Source: RPQJ01 sp963744735 (GTDB lineage: Bacteria; Pseudomonadota; Gammaproteobacteria; Steroidobacterales; Steroidobacteraceae). Taken from it: a stretch of DNA of 64,000 nt. Location: NCBI GenBank assembly GCA_963744735.1, contig CAVUVH010000012.1, positions 27,783-91,782 on the forward strand, given 5' to 3'. The notes under the pieces were generated by a model. That model worked only from the letters and a program-made list of their open reading frames with translations. It was not told the origin of the DNA and made no database searches. Shown piece after piece: positions 1 to 8,641 of the stretch (positions are counted from its first letter, which is position 1; each line of letters begins with the position of its first letter). A program made the translations under genes and the position numbers.

Positions 1-194
1 TCGAGGTGGATGCGGCCCTCGTCGCAGGGCACCAGGCCGACGATCATGTAGAAGGCCGTGGTCTTGCCGGCGCCGTTCGGGCCGAGCAGGCCGACGACCT
101 CGCCGGAGCTGACCTCGAGCGACAGGTCTTTCACCACCTGCCGCGAGCGATAGCTCTTGCCCAGCGCCTCGGCCCGCAGGCGGCTCGTGCTCAT
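1..194 (-). CDS. lptB: LPS export ABC transporter ATPase LptB (5' part only)
   Basis: This is the first 64 residues of the cytoplasmic ATPase of the LptB2FG complex, which extracts lipopolysaccharide from the inner membrane. The rest lies beyond the window edge. The Walker A motif GPNGAGKT sits at about residues 38-45 and is followed by TAFYMIVGLV, typical of LptB. The ATG at 194 overlaps the lptA stop in an ATGA arrangement, which fixes the start and indicates translational coupling with lptA. Product identity is secure from the motif together with the lptA/lptC/kdsC neighbours. Confidence 0.93.
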   Translation of the reverse strand, partial: MSTSRLRAEALGKSYRSRQVVKDLSLEVSSGEVVGLLGPNGAGKTTAFYMIVGLVPCDEGRIHL

Positions 195-877
195 GGCGTC
201 CCGCCGGCCGGAGGGACGGGCGTGGCCTTCTGCGGTGGATTGATCGTGATCTTCACCCCGCCCGGGTCCTTCTCGTTGGGGTTCGCCTGCACGCGCTCGC
301 GGCCGATGTCGTACACCAGCGTATTGCCGCGGATCTCGTTGCGGCCGTCGGACAGCCAGGCATTGCCGGTCAGGCGCACGGTGGCCGCCTTGACGTCGTA
401 TTCGATCGAGCCCGCCTTGCCGCGCGCCACCTGCGCCTGTTCCTTGAGTTGCTGCTCGAACTCGGCCGGCGAACCCTTGATCGACGCGCGGGCGATGGTG
501 TTGTTCCTGAACGAGACGATGGCTTCGTCCGACTGCAGCCGGCCGCCCGGCACGATGATCTTCACGTCGCCCTGCAGGCGCCATTCGGAATCGTCGAACT
601 CGAGGCCCGTGGCGCTCGCCTGCTGCGCCGTCACCTCCAGCCCGCCCTGGGTGATCTTCACGCGCTTGAACAGCAGCGTGTTGTTCTTGTAGTCGAAGTC
701 GGAGGAGGCCGCCTCCAGGTTGATCGGCAGCGTCGAATTGCCGGCGGGCAGGCCCGTCTGCGCCCGCAACGGCGGCGACGCCGTCAGCGCGACGAGGCCG
801 GCGGCGCAGGCCGCGATCAGCCACGCGCGTAACGCCCCCTTGCGGGAGCGGAGCCAGGGGTTCCTTAAGGTTTGAAT
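191..877 (-). CDS. lptA: LPS transport periplasmic bridge protein LptA (start unresolved)
   Basis: LptA forms the periplasmic OstA-fold bridge that carries LPS from LptC to LptD. The reading frame has a hydrophobic signal segment (AWLIAACAAGLVALTASPPLRAQ), then the repetitive beta-strand pattern of the family (DFDYKNNTLLF, GLEVTAQQASA, GSIEYDVKAATVRLTG), and ends in a proline-rich tail. The frame has no ATG, GTG or TTG before the signal peptide. I set the left limit at an ATT at 877, which also overlaps the lptC stop. A CTG at 820 is the other in-frame option. ATGs near 885-890 (minus strand) begin a different frame, so a one-base sequence error is also possible. The stop overlaps the lptB start by four bases. 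Confidence 0.85.
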   Translation of the reverse strand: MQTLRNPWLRSRKGALRAWLIAACAAGLVALTASPPLRAQTGLPAGNSTLPINLEAASSDFDYKNNTLLFKRVKITQGGLEVTAQQASATGLEFDDSEWRLQGDVKIIVPGGRLQSDEAIVSFRNNTIARASIKGSPAEFEQQLKEQAQVARGKAGSIEYDVKAATVRLTGNAWLSDGRNEIRGNTLVYDIGRERVQANPNEKDPGGVKITINPPQKATPVPPAGGTP

Positions 878-1419
878 TGACCATGTACATTGGATTCTAG
901 CCGCAGGGTGCCTTCGTTCAAGCCGACGCGCATTCCGCGCCCGCGCAGTTCGTGCGGCCCGAACTCGACGACCACCGGCGCCGCCGTCTGCACGACGTTG
1001 CTGCGCGTGTCGTAGGCCAGCTCGTCGGTGCGGATGACTGCCTCGGCCTGGCCTGCAGTCGCCGTCCCGGTCACGCGCACGTCCCCCGCGAGCAGCAGCG
1101 AGCCGCGATCGCTGGGCATGCGGCCGGTCTGGGCCGTGACCCGCCAGCGCCCCTGCTGCGGGGTGCTGTAGTCGAGCTCGAGCGCGGTGAGATGGACGCT
1201 CTGGTCCGTCAACTGCTGTTCGATCGACCTGGCCCGCACCACCACGCGTGGCTGGCCATCGAGGCCGAGCTCGGTCAGGCTCGCGTCGTTCAGGTAGTAG
1301 CCGCGCTCGTCCACCGCCGCATCCGTTTCCGTGAGATCTTCGTCGCCGCCGGTCAGCAGGCCGAACAGCATCGCGCCGCCGGCCAGCAGCGCCACTACGG
1401 TGACGGCCCGCTGGCTCAT
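865..1419 (-). CDS. lptC: LPS export protein LptC
   Basis: This is a 184-residue bitopic inner-membrane protein. One N-terminal membrane segment (about residues 5-22, AVTVVALLAGGAMLFGLLTG) is followed by a periplasmic OstA-like beta fold (GYYLNDASLTELGLDG, YSTPQQGRWRVTAQTG, LAGDVRVTG). LptC anchors LptA to LptB2FG. The ATG at 1419 overlaps the kdsC stop by four bases, which decides between it and a longer upstream frame. Length and position between kdsC and lptA match the usual gammaproteobacterial order. Confidence 0.92.
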   Translation of the reverse strand: MSQRAVTVVALLAGGAMLFGLLTGGDEDLTETDAAVDERGYYLNDASLTELGLDGQPRVVVRARSIEQQLTDQSVHLTALELDYSTPQQGRWRVTAQTGRMPSDRGSLLLAGDVRVTGTATAGQAEAVIRTDELAYDTRSNVVQTAAPVVVEFGPHELRGRGMRVGLNEGTLRLESNVHGQFKP

Positions 1420-1949
1420 GCGCGCTGTGCGTGCAACAGCAGGTCGCACACTTCACGCACGGCGCCGTGGCCGCCGGCCGCGGTCGTGATCCAGTGCGCC
1501 GCCGGGCGGACCGACGCATGCGCGTCGGCCACGACGATCGCGAGCGAGGCGCGCTCGAGCATGGGCAGGTCGGGCGTGTCGTCGCCGACGCATGCCAGCA
1601 GTTCGGGCGCAAGCTGCAGCTCGTGCAGCAACTGCTCGAGTGCCGCGCCCTTGTCGCCGATGCCCTGGCGCACATGCTGGATTCCGAGCTCGGCCGCACG
1701 GCGCGTGACCGCGGCGGAGGCGCGGCCGGAGATGATTGCGACCTGGATGCCGGCGCGCTGCACCGCGACGATGCCCGAGCCGTCGCGCACGTGGAAGACC
1801 TTGGTTTCCTCGCCGTCGGCGGTGATGTGCAGGCGGCCGTCGGTGAGCACTCCGTCGACATCCAGCACCAGCAGCCGCACCCGCCGCGCGCGCTCGAGCA
1901 CGTCGGCGGTGAGGCCCGCGGGGACCAGGCCTGCAGTGGCAGGCGTCAC
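1416..1949 (-). CDS. kdsC: 3-deoxy-D-manno-octulosonate 8-phosphate phosphatase KdsC
   Basis: KdsC is a cytoplasmic HAD-family phosphatase (177 aa) that dephosphorylates Kdo-8-phosphate for LPS core synthesis. HAD motif I is DVDGVLTDG with aspartates at about residues 30 and 32. The following region (VFHVRDGSGIVAVQRAGI, IISGRASAAVTRRA, QGIGDKGAALEQLL) is the standard KdsC C0-type arrangement without a large cap. The acidic motif CVGDDTPDLPML is present. The start overlaps the kdsD stop by four bases. Confidence 0.95.
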   Translation of the reverse strand: MTPATAGLVPAGLTADVLERARRVRLLVLDVDGVLTDGRLHITADGEETKVFHVRDGSGIVAVQRAGIQVAIISGRASAAVTRRAAELGIQHVRQGIGDKGAALEQLLHELQLAPELLACVGDDTPDLPMLERASLAIVVADAHASVRPAAHWITTAAGGHGAVREVCDLLLHAQRA

Positions 1950-2927
1950 ATCACCCCCGCGCGCAGCAGGTCATGCACGTTGAGCGCGCCGACCAGCCGC
2001 CGCCCGTCCTGCGGCACCACCACCGGCAGCGAAGTGATGCGGTACGTCTCCATCAGGTGCACCGCTTCTGCGGCGAGCATCCTCGGTTCCGCCACCTTGC
2101 ATTCCGTGGTCATGACATCGGCCATGCACGTGCCGTGTATATCCACCTGCCGATCGAGCGCGCGGCGCAGGTCGCCGTCGGTAAAGATCCCGAGCACGCG
2201 GTCCGCGCGCATCGACCACCGTGGTCATGCCCAGCCCCTTGCGGCTCATCTCGAGCAGGCCGGCCGCCAGCGGCGTCGCCGGACCGACGCGGGGCAGGTC
2301 GTCGCCCTTGCGCATGACGTCCTCGACATGCAGCAGCAGCCGGCGTCCCAGCGTGCCGCCCGGGTGCGAGCGGGCAAAGTCTTCCTCGGTGAAGCCGCGT
2401 GCCTCGAGCACCGCGATCGCCAGCGCGTCTCCCATGGCAAGCGTGGCCGTGGTGCTGGCCGTGGGCGCCAGGTTGAGCGGGCAGGCTTCCTCCGCGACGC
2501 TCACGTCCAGCGTGACCGTGGCGTAGCGGGCCAGGGTCGAGTCGGCGCCGCCGGTAACGGCCACCAGCGGGATGTCCAGGCGCTTGATCACCGGCAGGAT
2601 GGTGAGCAGTTCGGCCGTCTCGCCTGAATTCGACAGTGCCACCACGACGTCTCCGGCGGTGATCATGCCGAGGTCGCCGTGGATGGCCTCGGCCGGGTGC
2701 AGGAAGAAGGCGGGGGTGCCGGTGCTGGCAAGCGTCGCGGCGATCTTGCTGCCGACGTGGCCGGACTTGCCCATGCCGGTCACGACCACCTTGCCCCGGC
2801 AGGCGAGCAGCAGGCTGCAGGCACGCGCAAAGGCAGCGTCGAGGCGGTGTTCCAGGGCGGCAACGGCGGCGGCCTCGGTGGCAAGTACGCGGCGGCCGCG
2901 GGCGATCAGGTGGCTCGGGTCGTTCAT
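1946..2927 (-). CDS. kdsD: Arabinose-5-phosphate isomerase KdsD (frameshifted in this sequence)
   Basis: KdsD converts ribulose-5-phosphate to arabinose-5-phosphate, the first step of Kdo synthesis. An N-terminal SIS domain (VVVTGMGKSGHVGSKIAATL, VALSNSGETAELL, SHPGGTLGRRLLL) is followed by two CBS domains. The frame breaks inside CBS domain 1 near 2205-2225: after MTTVVDAR the protein continues as RVLGIFTDGDLRRALDRQ in another frame. Dropping one base restores a normal protein of about 326 residues ending HDLLRAGVM. As the step is needed for LPS and all other residues are intact, a sequencing insertion is more likely than a pseudogene. Confidence 0.9.
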
Positions 2928-3027
2928 GGCACGACGGGTCGTTTGCGGAGGGCCACAGTCTACAGCCTACAGCGCGCGCGCCTTCTCCTTTAAACTCGCC
3001 GGTTTCCCCCGCCCGCCGAGGCACCGC

Positions 3028-3273
3028 ATGACGGCCGACGAAGTCACCCAGATGATCCTGTCCGGCCTGCCCGGTGCGGAAGTCCGTGTCCTGACCGACG
3101 ACGACACCCATTTCGAGGCAGTCGTGATCGCAGCCCAGTTCGAGGGCAGGCGCCCGATCCAGCGGCACCAGCTGGTCTACGCCGGCCTCGGTGCGCGCAT
3201 GGGCCGCGAGGTTCACGCCCTGTCAATCCAGGCCTATACGCCCGCCGAGTGGCAGGCGGAACGGGGCGGCTGA
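3028..3273 (+). CDS. ibaG: BolA-like protein (IbaG type)
   Basis: This 81-residue BolA-family protein has the GADVRV-like first strand (LPGAEVRVLTDDDTHFEAVVIAAQF) and the conserved invariant-histidine helix RPIQRHQLVYAGLG. The family binds [2Fe-2S] clusters with monothiol glutaredoxins. The small BolA gene directly upstream of murA is usually called ibaG (yrbA), and that position is the basis for the symbol. The ATG at 3028 follows a short intergenic region shared with the divergent kdsD. Twenty-six bases separate it from murA, so the two are likely cotranscribed. Confidence 0.85.
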   Translation: MTADEVTQMILSGLPGAEVRVLTDDDTHFEAVVIAAQFEGRRPIQRHQLVYAGLGARMGREVHALSIQAYTPAEWQAERGG

Positions 3274-3299
3274 GCCGCCCCGCACCGGAGTCTCATCCC

Positions 3300-4571
3300 T
3301 TGGACAAACTGCAGATTCGGGGCGGCACGCCGCTCGAGGGCGAAGTCCGCATTTCCGGCGCCAAGAACGCCGCGCTGCCCATCCTGGCCGGCGCCCTGCT
3401 GGCCGACGCGCCGGTCACGATCGGCAACGTGCCGCACCTGCACGACGTCACGACCATGATCGAGCTGCTCGGCCGCATGGGCGCGAGCGTCACGGTCGAC
3501 GAGCGCATGCGCGTCGAGGTCGATCCAACCACCACCCGGGAAACCGCGGCGCCGTACGAGCTGGTCAAGACCATGCGGGCCGCGATCCTCGTGCTCGGCC
3601 CGCTGGTCGCCAAGTACGGCAGGGCCGACGTCTCGCTGCCCGGCGGCTGCGCCATCGGCGCGCGGCCCGTCAACATCCACGTCGCCGGACTGCAGGCCAT
3701 GGGCGCCGAGGTCCACATCGAGAACGGCTATATCCGCGCCCGGGCCGGCCGGCTCAAGGGCGCCCGCATCGTCATGGACACGGTGACGGTCACCGGCACC
3801 GAGAACCTGATGATGGCGGCCTGCCTGGCCGATGGCCGCACCATCCTGGAAAATGCGGCGCGCGAGCCCGAGATCGTCGACCTGGCGCAGTTCCTGATCG
3901 CCATGGGCGCGCAGATCACCGGTCACGGCACCGATACCATCACGGTCGACGGCATCGAGCGCATGCATGGCGCGCACTACGAGGTGCTGCCCGACCGCAT
4001 CGAGGCCGGAACCTACCTCGTGGCGGGTGCGATCACGGGCGGCCGGGTCCGGGCACGCAACGCCCGGGCGGAACACCTCGACGCCGTGCTGGCCAAGCTG
4101 GCGGAGGCCGGTGCCGACGTGGTGCGCGGCGACGGCTTCGTCGAAGTCGACATGCGCGGCCGCCGGCCCCGCTCGGTGGACATCCGTACCGCCCCGCATC
4201 CGGGCTTTCCGACCGACATGCAGGCGCAATTCGCGGCCCTGAATACCGTGGCCGACGGGGTCGGGACGATCGTCGAGACGATCTTCGAGAACCGGTTCAT
4301 GCACATGCTGGAAATGCGCCGGATGGGCGCCGAGATCCGGCTCGAGGGCAACACCGCCATCATCAAGGGCGTGCCCCGGCTGACGGCCGCGCCGGTCATG
4401 GCGACCGACCTGCGGGCCTCTGCCAGCCTGGTCCTGGCCGGCCTGGTGGCCGAGGGCACCACGGACGTGGAGCGGATCTACCACATCGACCGCGGCTACG
4501 AATGCATCGAAGAAAAGCTGCAGGGGCTGGGTGCCCAGATCCGGCGCATGAACGATAGGGAAAGGGGATAG
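3300..4571 (+). CDS. murA: UDP-N-acetylglucosamine 1-carboxyvinyltransferase MurA
   Basis: MurA transfers enolpyruvate from PEP to UDP-GlcNAc, the first committed step of peptidoglycan synthesis in the cytoplasm. The 423-residue protein begins at a TTG (MDKLQIRGG), which matches the family N-terminus better than the GTG/ATG-type starts further upstream. The catalytic cysteine is in GGCAIGARP (about C117), so the fosfomycin target residue is intact. SGAKNAALPI near residues 19-28 and the inside-out barrel repeats are present. The last codons (RERG, stop TAG) come from the adjoining GGGGATA repeat. Confidence 0.96.
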   Translation: MDKLQIRGGTPLEGEVRISGAKNAALPILAGALLADAPVTIGNVPHLHDVTTMIELLGRMGASVTVDERMRVEVDPTTTRETAAPYELVKTMRAAILVLGPLVAKYGRADVSLPGGCAIGARPVNIHVAGLQAMGAEVHIENGYIRARAGRLKGARIVMDTVTVTGTENLMMAACLADGRTILENAAREPEIVDLAQFLIAMGAQITGHGTDTITVDGIERMHGAHYEVLPDRIEAGTYLVAGAITGGRVRARNARAEHLDAVLAKLAEAGADVVRGDGFVEVDMRGRRPRSVDIRTAPHPGFPTDMQAQFAALNTVADGVGTIVETIFENRFMHMLEMRRMGAEIRLEGNTAIIKGVPRLTAAPVMATDLRASASLVLAGLVAEGTTDVERIYHIDRGYECIEEKLQGLGAQIRRMNDRERG

Positions 4572-4664
4572 GGGATAGGGGCTAGGGGTTAGTCGGAGGA
4601 GTGGCTGTGGCATCCGCGTCGCCTGCACCTCCGACTAACCCCTAGTCCCTAGCCCCTAGTCCCC
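4564..4664. repeat. GGGGNTA inverted-repeat element, copy 1
   Basis: The left arm (4564-4599) is four heptamers GGGGATA, GGGGATA, GGGGCTA, GGGGTTA followed by GTCGGAGG. The right arm (4628-4664) is the near-perfect reverse complement, using CCCCTAG/TCCCTAG units. A 28-nt centre (4600-4627) separates them. The arms can pair as a long hairpin, or each G-rich strand can form a four-tract G-quadruplex with 3-nt loops. The left arm supplies the murA stop codon, and the right arm ends 8 bases before a TATAAT box. Confidence 0.93.
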
Positions 4665-4671
4665 TTTTGGC

Positions 4672-4677
4672 TATAAT
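4672..4677 (+). promoter_or_regulatory. Candidate -10 box for petABC
   Basis: A perfect TATAAT lies 131 bases upstream of the petA start, right after the right arm of the repeat element. No good TTGACA match sits 16-18 bases upstream, since that space is occupied by the repeat. Placement between convergent-free murA and petA supports a promoter for the bc1 operon, but this is inference from one hexamer. Confidence 0.45.
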
Positions 4678-4808
4678 GCGCTGCTGCCCGGGATGATCGT
4701 GGGGATACCCCCGGGAAGACACCGTCCTACGATGAGTTTCGTCAAGAACCAGACGGCGTGCGGGCCGCGTCGAGCGGCGCCATGACCGGACGCTGAGGAG
4801 AGAGCTGG

Positions 4809-5399
4809 ATGACCGAAGAAGTCGATACTGGCAGGCGCCATTTCCTGACCGTCGCCACCGTCGCCACCGGCGCCGTGGGCGCCGCGTTCGTCGCCGTGCC
4901 GTTCCTGGCCTCATGGAAACCCAGTGCGCGCGCCAAAGCGATGGGCGCGCCGGTCGAAGTGGACATCAGCAAGCTCGAACCGGGCGCGATGGTCAAGGTG
5001 GAATGGCGCGGCAAGGCGATTTTCGTCGTCCACCGCACACCCCAGATGCTGGCCGGGCTGGACGGAGTGGTCGCCGAACTGCGTGACCCGGAATCGGCCG
5101 AGTCGGTGCAGCCGGAGTTCGCCATGAACGCCGCGCGCGCGCTCAAGCCCGAGTACCTGGTGCTGATCGGCGTCTGCACGCACCTGGGTTGCGCGCCGCT
5201 CGACAAGTTCACGCCAGGCGACGTCACCGTCGGCGCGGACTGGCAGGGTGGCTTTTTCTGCCCGTGCCATGGCTCCAAGTTCGACATCTCCGGACGGGTC
5301 TACAAGAACGTGCCGGCGCCGACCAACCTGTCCGTGCCGCCGTACCAGTTCGTGACCGACACCCGCATCCTGATCGGCGCTGAGAAGGGGAACGCGTAA
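4809..5399 (+). CDS. petA: Ubiquinol-cytochrome c reductase iron-sulfur subunit (Rieske)
   Basis: This is the Rieske protein of the cytochrome bc1 complex, which takes electrons from ubiquinol to cytochrome c1. The 196-residue product has a twin-arginine N-terminus (TGRRHFLT), a hydrophobic anchor (about residues 14-34), and both cluster-binding boxes, CTHLGC (123-128) and CPCHGS (151-156). Those boxes hold the Cys/His ligands and the extra disulfide cysteines. An AGGAGAG ribosome site lies just before the ATG. The stop TAA overlaps the petB start. Confidence 0.97.
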   Translation: MTEEVDTGRRHFLTVATVATGAVGAAFVAVPFLASWKPSARAKAMGAPVEVDISKLEPGAMVKVEWRGKAIFVVHRTPQMLAGLDGVVAELRDPESAESVQPEFAMNAARALKPEYLVLIGVCTHLGCAPLDKFTPGDVTVGADWQGGFFCPCHGSKFDISGRVYKNVPAPTNLSVPPYQFVTDTRILIGAEKGNA

Positions 5400-6667
5400 T
5401 GGCTACCGCCACTGACAAGGCTGCCGCCCCGGCGGGCAGCGGGCGCCTGGGCGCGCTCACGGCCTGGATCGACGCGCGGTTTCCGCTCACGGCCCTGTGG
5501 AAGTCGCAGGTGTCGGAGTACTACGCGCCGAAGAACATGAACTTCTGGTACTTCTTCGGCTCGCTGGCGCTGCTCGTGCTGGTCATCCAGATCCTGTCCG
5601 GGATCTTCCTGACGATGAGCTACAAGCCCTCGGCCGCGGAAGCCTTCGCCTCGGTCGAATACATCATGCGCGACGTGGAGTGGGGCTGGCTGATCCGCTA
5701 CATCCACTCGACCGGCGCCTCGGCGTTCTTCATCGTCGTCTACCTGCACATGTTCCGCGCGCTGCTGTACGGGTCGTACCAGAAGCCGCGCGAGCTGCTG
5801 TGGATCCTCGGCATGCTGATCTACTTCGCGCTGATGGCCGAGGCGTTCATGGGCTACCTGCTGCCCTGGGGCAACATGTCCTACTGGGGCGCGCAGGTGA
5901 TCGTGTCGCTGTTCGGCGCCATCCCGGTCGTGGGCGATTCGCTCACCGAGTGGATTCGCGGCGACTTCTACATCTCCGACGTCACGCTCAACCGGTTCTT
6001 CGCCCTGCACGTCATCGCGATCCCGTTCGCGCTGGTGTTCCTCGTGATCGCGCACCTGATGGCGCTGCACGAGGTGGGGTCCAACAACCCGGACGGCGTC
6101 GAGATCAAGTATGTGAAGGGCCCGGACGGCATCCCGCTCGACGGCATCCCGTTCCATCCGTACTACACCGTCAAGGACCTGGTCGGCGTCGGCGTCTTCC
6201 TGATCCTGTTCAGCCTGGTCGTGTTCTTCGCGCCGACGATGAACGGCTACTTCCTCGAGTACGCCAACTTCGAGCCGGCCAACGCGCTGCAGACGCCGCC
6301 GCACATCGCGCCGGTGTGGTACTTCACGCCGTTCTACGCGATCCTGCGCGCCGTCCCGAGCAAGGGTCTCGGCGCGGCACTGATGGGAGTCGCGGTCGTG
6401 CTGCTGGTGTTCCTGCCGTGGCTCGACCGCGGCAAGGTGAAGTCGATCCGCTACCGCGGGCCGCTGTTCAAGTTCTTCCTGTTCTCGTTCGCGATCAGCT
6501 TCATCGCGCTCGGCTACCTCGGCCTGCAGCCGCCGACGCCGGGCTACACGATTGCGGCGCGGGTGTTCACGGTCGTGTACTTCGCGTACTTCCTGCTGAT
6601 GCCGTGGTACACGAGCATCGACAAGACCAAGCCCGTGCCGTCGAGGGTCACCTACCATGCGCATTGA
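5399..6667 (+). CDS. petB: Cytochrome b of the bc1 complex
   Basis: This is the 422-residue integral-membrane cytochrome b subunit, carrying both b hemes and the quinol oxidation and reduction sites. About eight membrane helices are visible. The paired heme histidines lie in helix 2 (RYIHSTGASAFF, YLHMFRALLYGSY) and helix 4 (NRFFALHVIAIPFALVFLVIAHL). The Qo-site motif PEW is replaced here by the PFHPYY...PPHIAPVWYF region typical of the bacterial protein. The start ATG overlaps the petA stop and the C-terminus overlaps petC by 11 bases. Confidence 0.97.
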   Translation: MATATDKAAAPAGSGRLGALTAWIDARFPLTALWKSQVSEYYAPKNMNFWYFFGSLALLVLVIQILSGIFLTMSYKPSAAEAFASVEYIMRDVEWGWLIRYIHSTGASAFFIVVYLHMFRALLYGSYQKPRELLWILGMLIYFALMAEAFMGYLLPWGNMSYWGAQVIVSLFGAIPVVGDSLTEWIRGDFYISDVTLNRFFALHVIAIPFALVFLVIAHLMALHEVGSNNPDGVEIKYVKGPDGIPLDGIPFHPYYTVKDLVGVGVFLILFSLVVFFAPTMNGYFLEYANFEPANALQTPPHIAPVWYFTPFYAILRAVPSKGLGAALMGVAVVLLVFLPWLDRGKVKSIRYRGPLFKFFLFSFAISFIALGYLGLQPPTPGYTIAARVFTVVYFAYFLLMPWYTSIDKTKPVPSRVTYHAH

Positions 6668-7418
6668 TCGTCACGTGAAGAAGGCCCTCGTCCTGCTCGC
6701 CGCGCTGGCGGCACTGCCCGCCGCCGGCTTCGCGGCCGGCGGCGAGATGCATTACGACGCGGCCAACCACGACATCCACAACCAGGCCTCGCTGCAGCGG
6801 GGTGCCCGCAACTTCGTCAATTACTGCCTCGGCTGCCACACCGCCAAGTTCGTGCGCTACAACCGCATGGCGGCGGACATCGGCCTGACCGAGCAGCAGA
6901 TGACGGAAAACCTGCTCTGGTCGGGCGCGTCCCCGCATTCGACCATGCTCAACGGCATGGACCCGCACGACTCGAAGGCGTGGTTCGGCGTGGCGCCGCC
7001 CGACTTGTCGCTGATCGCGCGCAGCAAGGGACCGGACTACGTCTATACCTTCCTGCGCTCTTTCTACGCCGATCCGGCCAAGTCCAATGGCGTCAACAAC
7101 CTGGCCCTGCCGGGCACGGCGATGCCGCACGTGCTGTGGGAACTGCAGGGCACGCAGGAAGCGGTATGGGAAGGCCACACCGATGCGCAGGGCAACGTGC
7201 AGAAGCACTTCAAGGAGTTCAAGCTGGCCTCACCAGGCACGCTGAGCCCCGAGGAGTACGATGCGTTCGTCCGCGATACCGTCAATTTCCTCGCTTACAT
7301 CGCCGAGCCCGTGCAGGCCAAGCGCCAGTCGATGGGCTACGTGGTGATCGCATTCCTTGCGTTCTTCACGCTCCTCGCCTACGCGCTGAAGAAGGAATAC
7401 TGGAAAGACGTGAAGTAA
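6657..7418 (+). CDS. petC: Cytochrome c1
   Basis: Cytochrome c1 is the membrane-anchored periplasmic heme c subunit that passes electrons from the Rieske centre to soluble cytochrome c. The 253-residue product has a cleavable signal peptide ending AGFAAGGE, the heme motif CLGCH (57-61), a methionine ligand region (GTAMPHVLWEL) and one C-terminal helix (MGYVVIAFLAFFTLLAYALKKEYW). It is the last gene of the petABC operon. The ATG at 6657 lies inside the last codons of petB. Confidence 0.97.
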   Translation: MRIDRHVKKALVLLAALAALPAAGFAAGGEMHYDAANHDIHNQASLQRGARNFVNYCLGCHTAKFVRYNRMAADIGLTEQQMTENLLWSGASPHSTMLNGMDPHDSKAWFGVAPPDLSLIARSKGPDYVYTFLRSFYADPAKSNGVNNLALPGTAMPHVLWELQGTQEAVWEGHTDAQGNVQKHFKEFKLASPGTLSPEEYDAFVRDTVNFLAYIAEPVQAKRQSMGYVVIAFLAFFTLLAYALKKEYWKDVK

Positions 7419-7459
7419 GCCCGGGGGCGCGTGCGTCCGGGGCGGGAGCGCCCCGGGCA
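7419..7459 (+). terminator. GC-rich hairpin between petC and sspA
   Basis: The stretch after the petC stop begins GCCCGGGGGCGC and ends GCGCCCCGGGC, giving a strong stem around an 18-base loop. No T-run follows, so it could be an attenuator, an mRNA-stabilising structure or a factor-dependent terminator rather than a classical intrinsic terminator. Confidence 0.45.
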
Positions 7460-8115
7460 TGATGACCCTGTACTCGCGCGCGGCCGACGCGCGCTGTCAT
7501 CGCGTGCGGATCGTGCTGGCCGAGAAGGCGATGGCGGTGCGGATCGTCGAAACCGACCCGCTGCATCCGCCCGAGGACCTGATCGACCTCAACCCGTACC
7601 AGACGGTGCCGACGCTCGTCGACCGTGACCTGGTCGTGTACGACCCGGGCATCATCTGCGAGTACCTCGACGAGCGCTACCCGCACCCGACGCTGGCGTC
7701 CTCCGATCCGGCCGCCCGCGCGCAGTCGCGCGTCGCGCTGCGCCGCATCGAGCAGGAATGGTACGCGGTGGCCGATGCGCTCGAGCCGGGCACGGGCGCA
7801 GACCGTCGCGAGCGCGAGCGTGCCCGCAAGCTGCTGGCCGAGAGCATGCTCGCCTCGGAGCCGCTGTTCCGCGCGCGGCCATGGTTCCTGTCCGACCAGT
7901 ACTCGCAACTCGACGCCGCGGTCGCGCCCATCCTCTGGCGGCTGCCGCACTGGGACATCGATGCGCAGGCGCTCGCCGACGCGGCGCCGTCGCTCGACCG
8001 CTATGCCAGGAAGCTGTTCGCGCGCCCGGCGTTCCAGCGCAGCCTGAGCACGGCCGAACAGCTGATGCGCGCGGACGCATCGGCGCAGCGCAAAGTCGCG
8101 CAGCCGCAGACGTGA
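7459..8115 (+). CDS. sspA: Stringent starvation protein A
   Basis: SspA is a GST-fold protein (218 aa) that binds RNA polymerase and alters promoter use under stress. The N-terminal thioredoxin-like domain (MTLYSRAADARCHRVRIVLAEKAM, NPYQTVPTLVDRDLVVYDPGIICEYLDERYPHP split over residues 1-75) is typical, including the PTLV cis-proline and the YLDERYPHP motif. The C-terminal helical domain follows. petABC-sspA-sspB is a conserved proteobacterial arrangement, which supports the SspA call over a generic glutathione transferase. Confidence 0.92.
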   Translation: MMTLYSRAADARCHRVRIVLAEKAMAVRIVETDPLHPPEDLIDLNPYQTVPTLVDRDLVVYDPGIICEYLDERYPHPTLASSDPAARAQSRVALRRIEQEWYAVADALEPGTGADRRERERARKLLAESMLASEPLFRARPWFLSDQYSQLDAAVAPILWRLPHWDIDAQALADAAPSLDRYARKLFARPAFQRSLSTAEQLMRADASAQRKVAQPQT

Positions 8116-8153
8116 GTCCTGCCGCGCCGCCGCCGGACCCGCCGGGGCCGCCG

Positions 8154-8603
8154 ATGAAGGCGCGGCGCCCTTACCTGCTGCGGGCGATCCATGAGTGGAT
8201 CTCCGACAGCAACTGCACGCCGCACCTCGTGGTCGATGCCGGCATCGACGGGGTCGAGGTGCCGCGCCAGTACGTCAAGGACGGCAAGATCGTGCTGAAC
8301 GTGAGCTGGAACGCGACGGCCAACCTGCGTCTCGGCAACGACGAAGTCAGCTTCAGCGGCCGCTTCGGCGGCGTCAGCATGTCGGTCCGCGCGCCGTTGC
8401 ACGCGGTGCTCGCGATCTACGCGCGCGAAACCGGGCAGGGCATGATCTTCGCCGACGACGATGTCGATGCGCCGGGACCGGGCCCGACTCCGGTCCCGGC
8501 GGCCGGCACGACCGATGCCAAGGGGCCCGGTGACGACGATCCGGGGCCGAAGCCCACGGCCCCGGCAGACGGGCGCCGCGCGCGCCTGAAAATCGTCAAG
8601 TAA
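8154..8603 (+). CDS. sspB: ClpXP specificity-enhancing factor SspB
   Basis: SspB delivers ssrA-tagged proteins to ClpXP. The folded domain runs from RRPYLLRAIHEWISDSNCTPHL through VLNVSWNATANLRLG and the beta-rich FSGRFGG region. A flexible acidic, proline-rich linker follows, and the short basic tail RRARLKIVK matches the ClpX-binding peptide. I chose the ATG at 8154 (149 aa). A GTG at 8112 overlapping the sspA stop would add a proline-rich 14-residue extension. Convergent with yraN, separated by 38 bases. Confidence 0.93.
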   Translation: MKARRPYLLRAIHEWISDSNCTPHLVVDAGIDGVEVPRQYVKDGKIVLNVSWNATANLRLGNDEVSFSGRFGGVSMSVRAPLHAVLAIYARETGQGMIFADDDVDAPGPGPTPVPAAGTTDAKGPGDDDPGPKPTAPADGRRARLKIVK

Positions 8604-8641
8604 GCGGCGGCCGCGGCGCGCGACCGCCACGCCGGTCCGGC

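Noticed and set aside
7459..8115. Generic glutathione S-transferase
   Set aside because: The order petABC-sspA-sspB and the SspA-type YLDERYPHP and PTLV motifs favour SspA.
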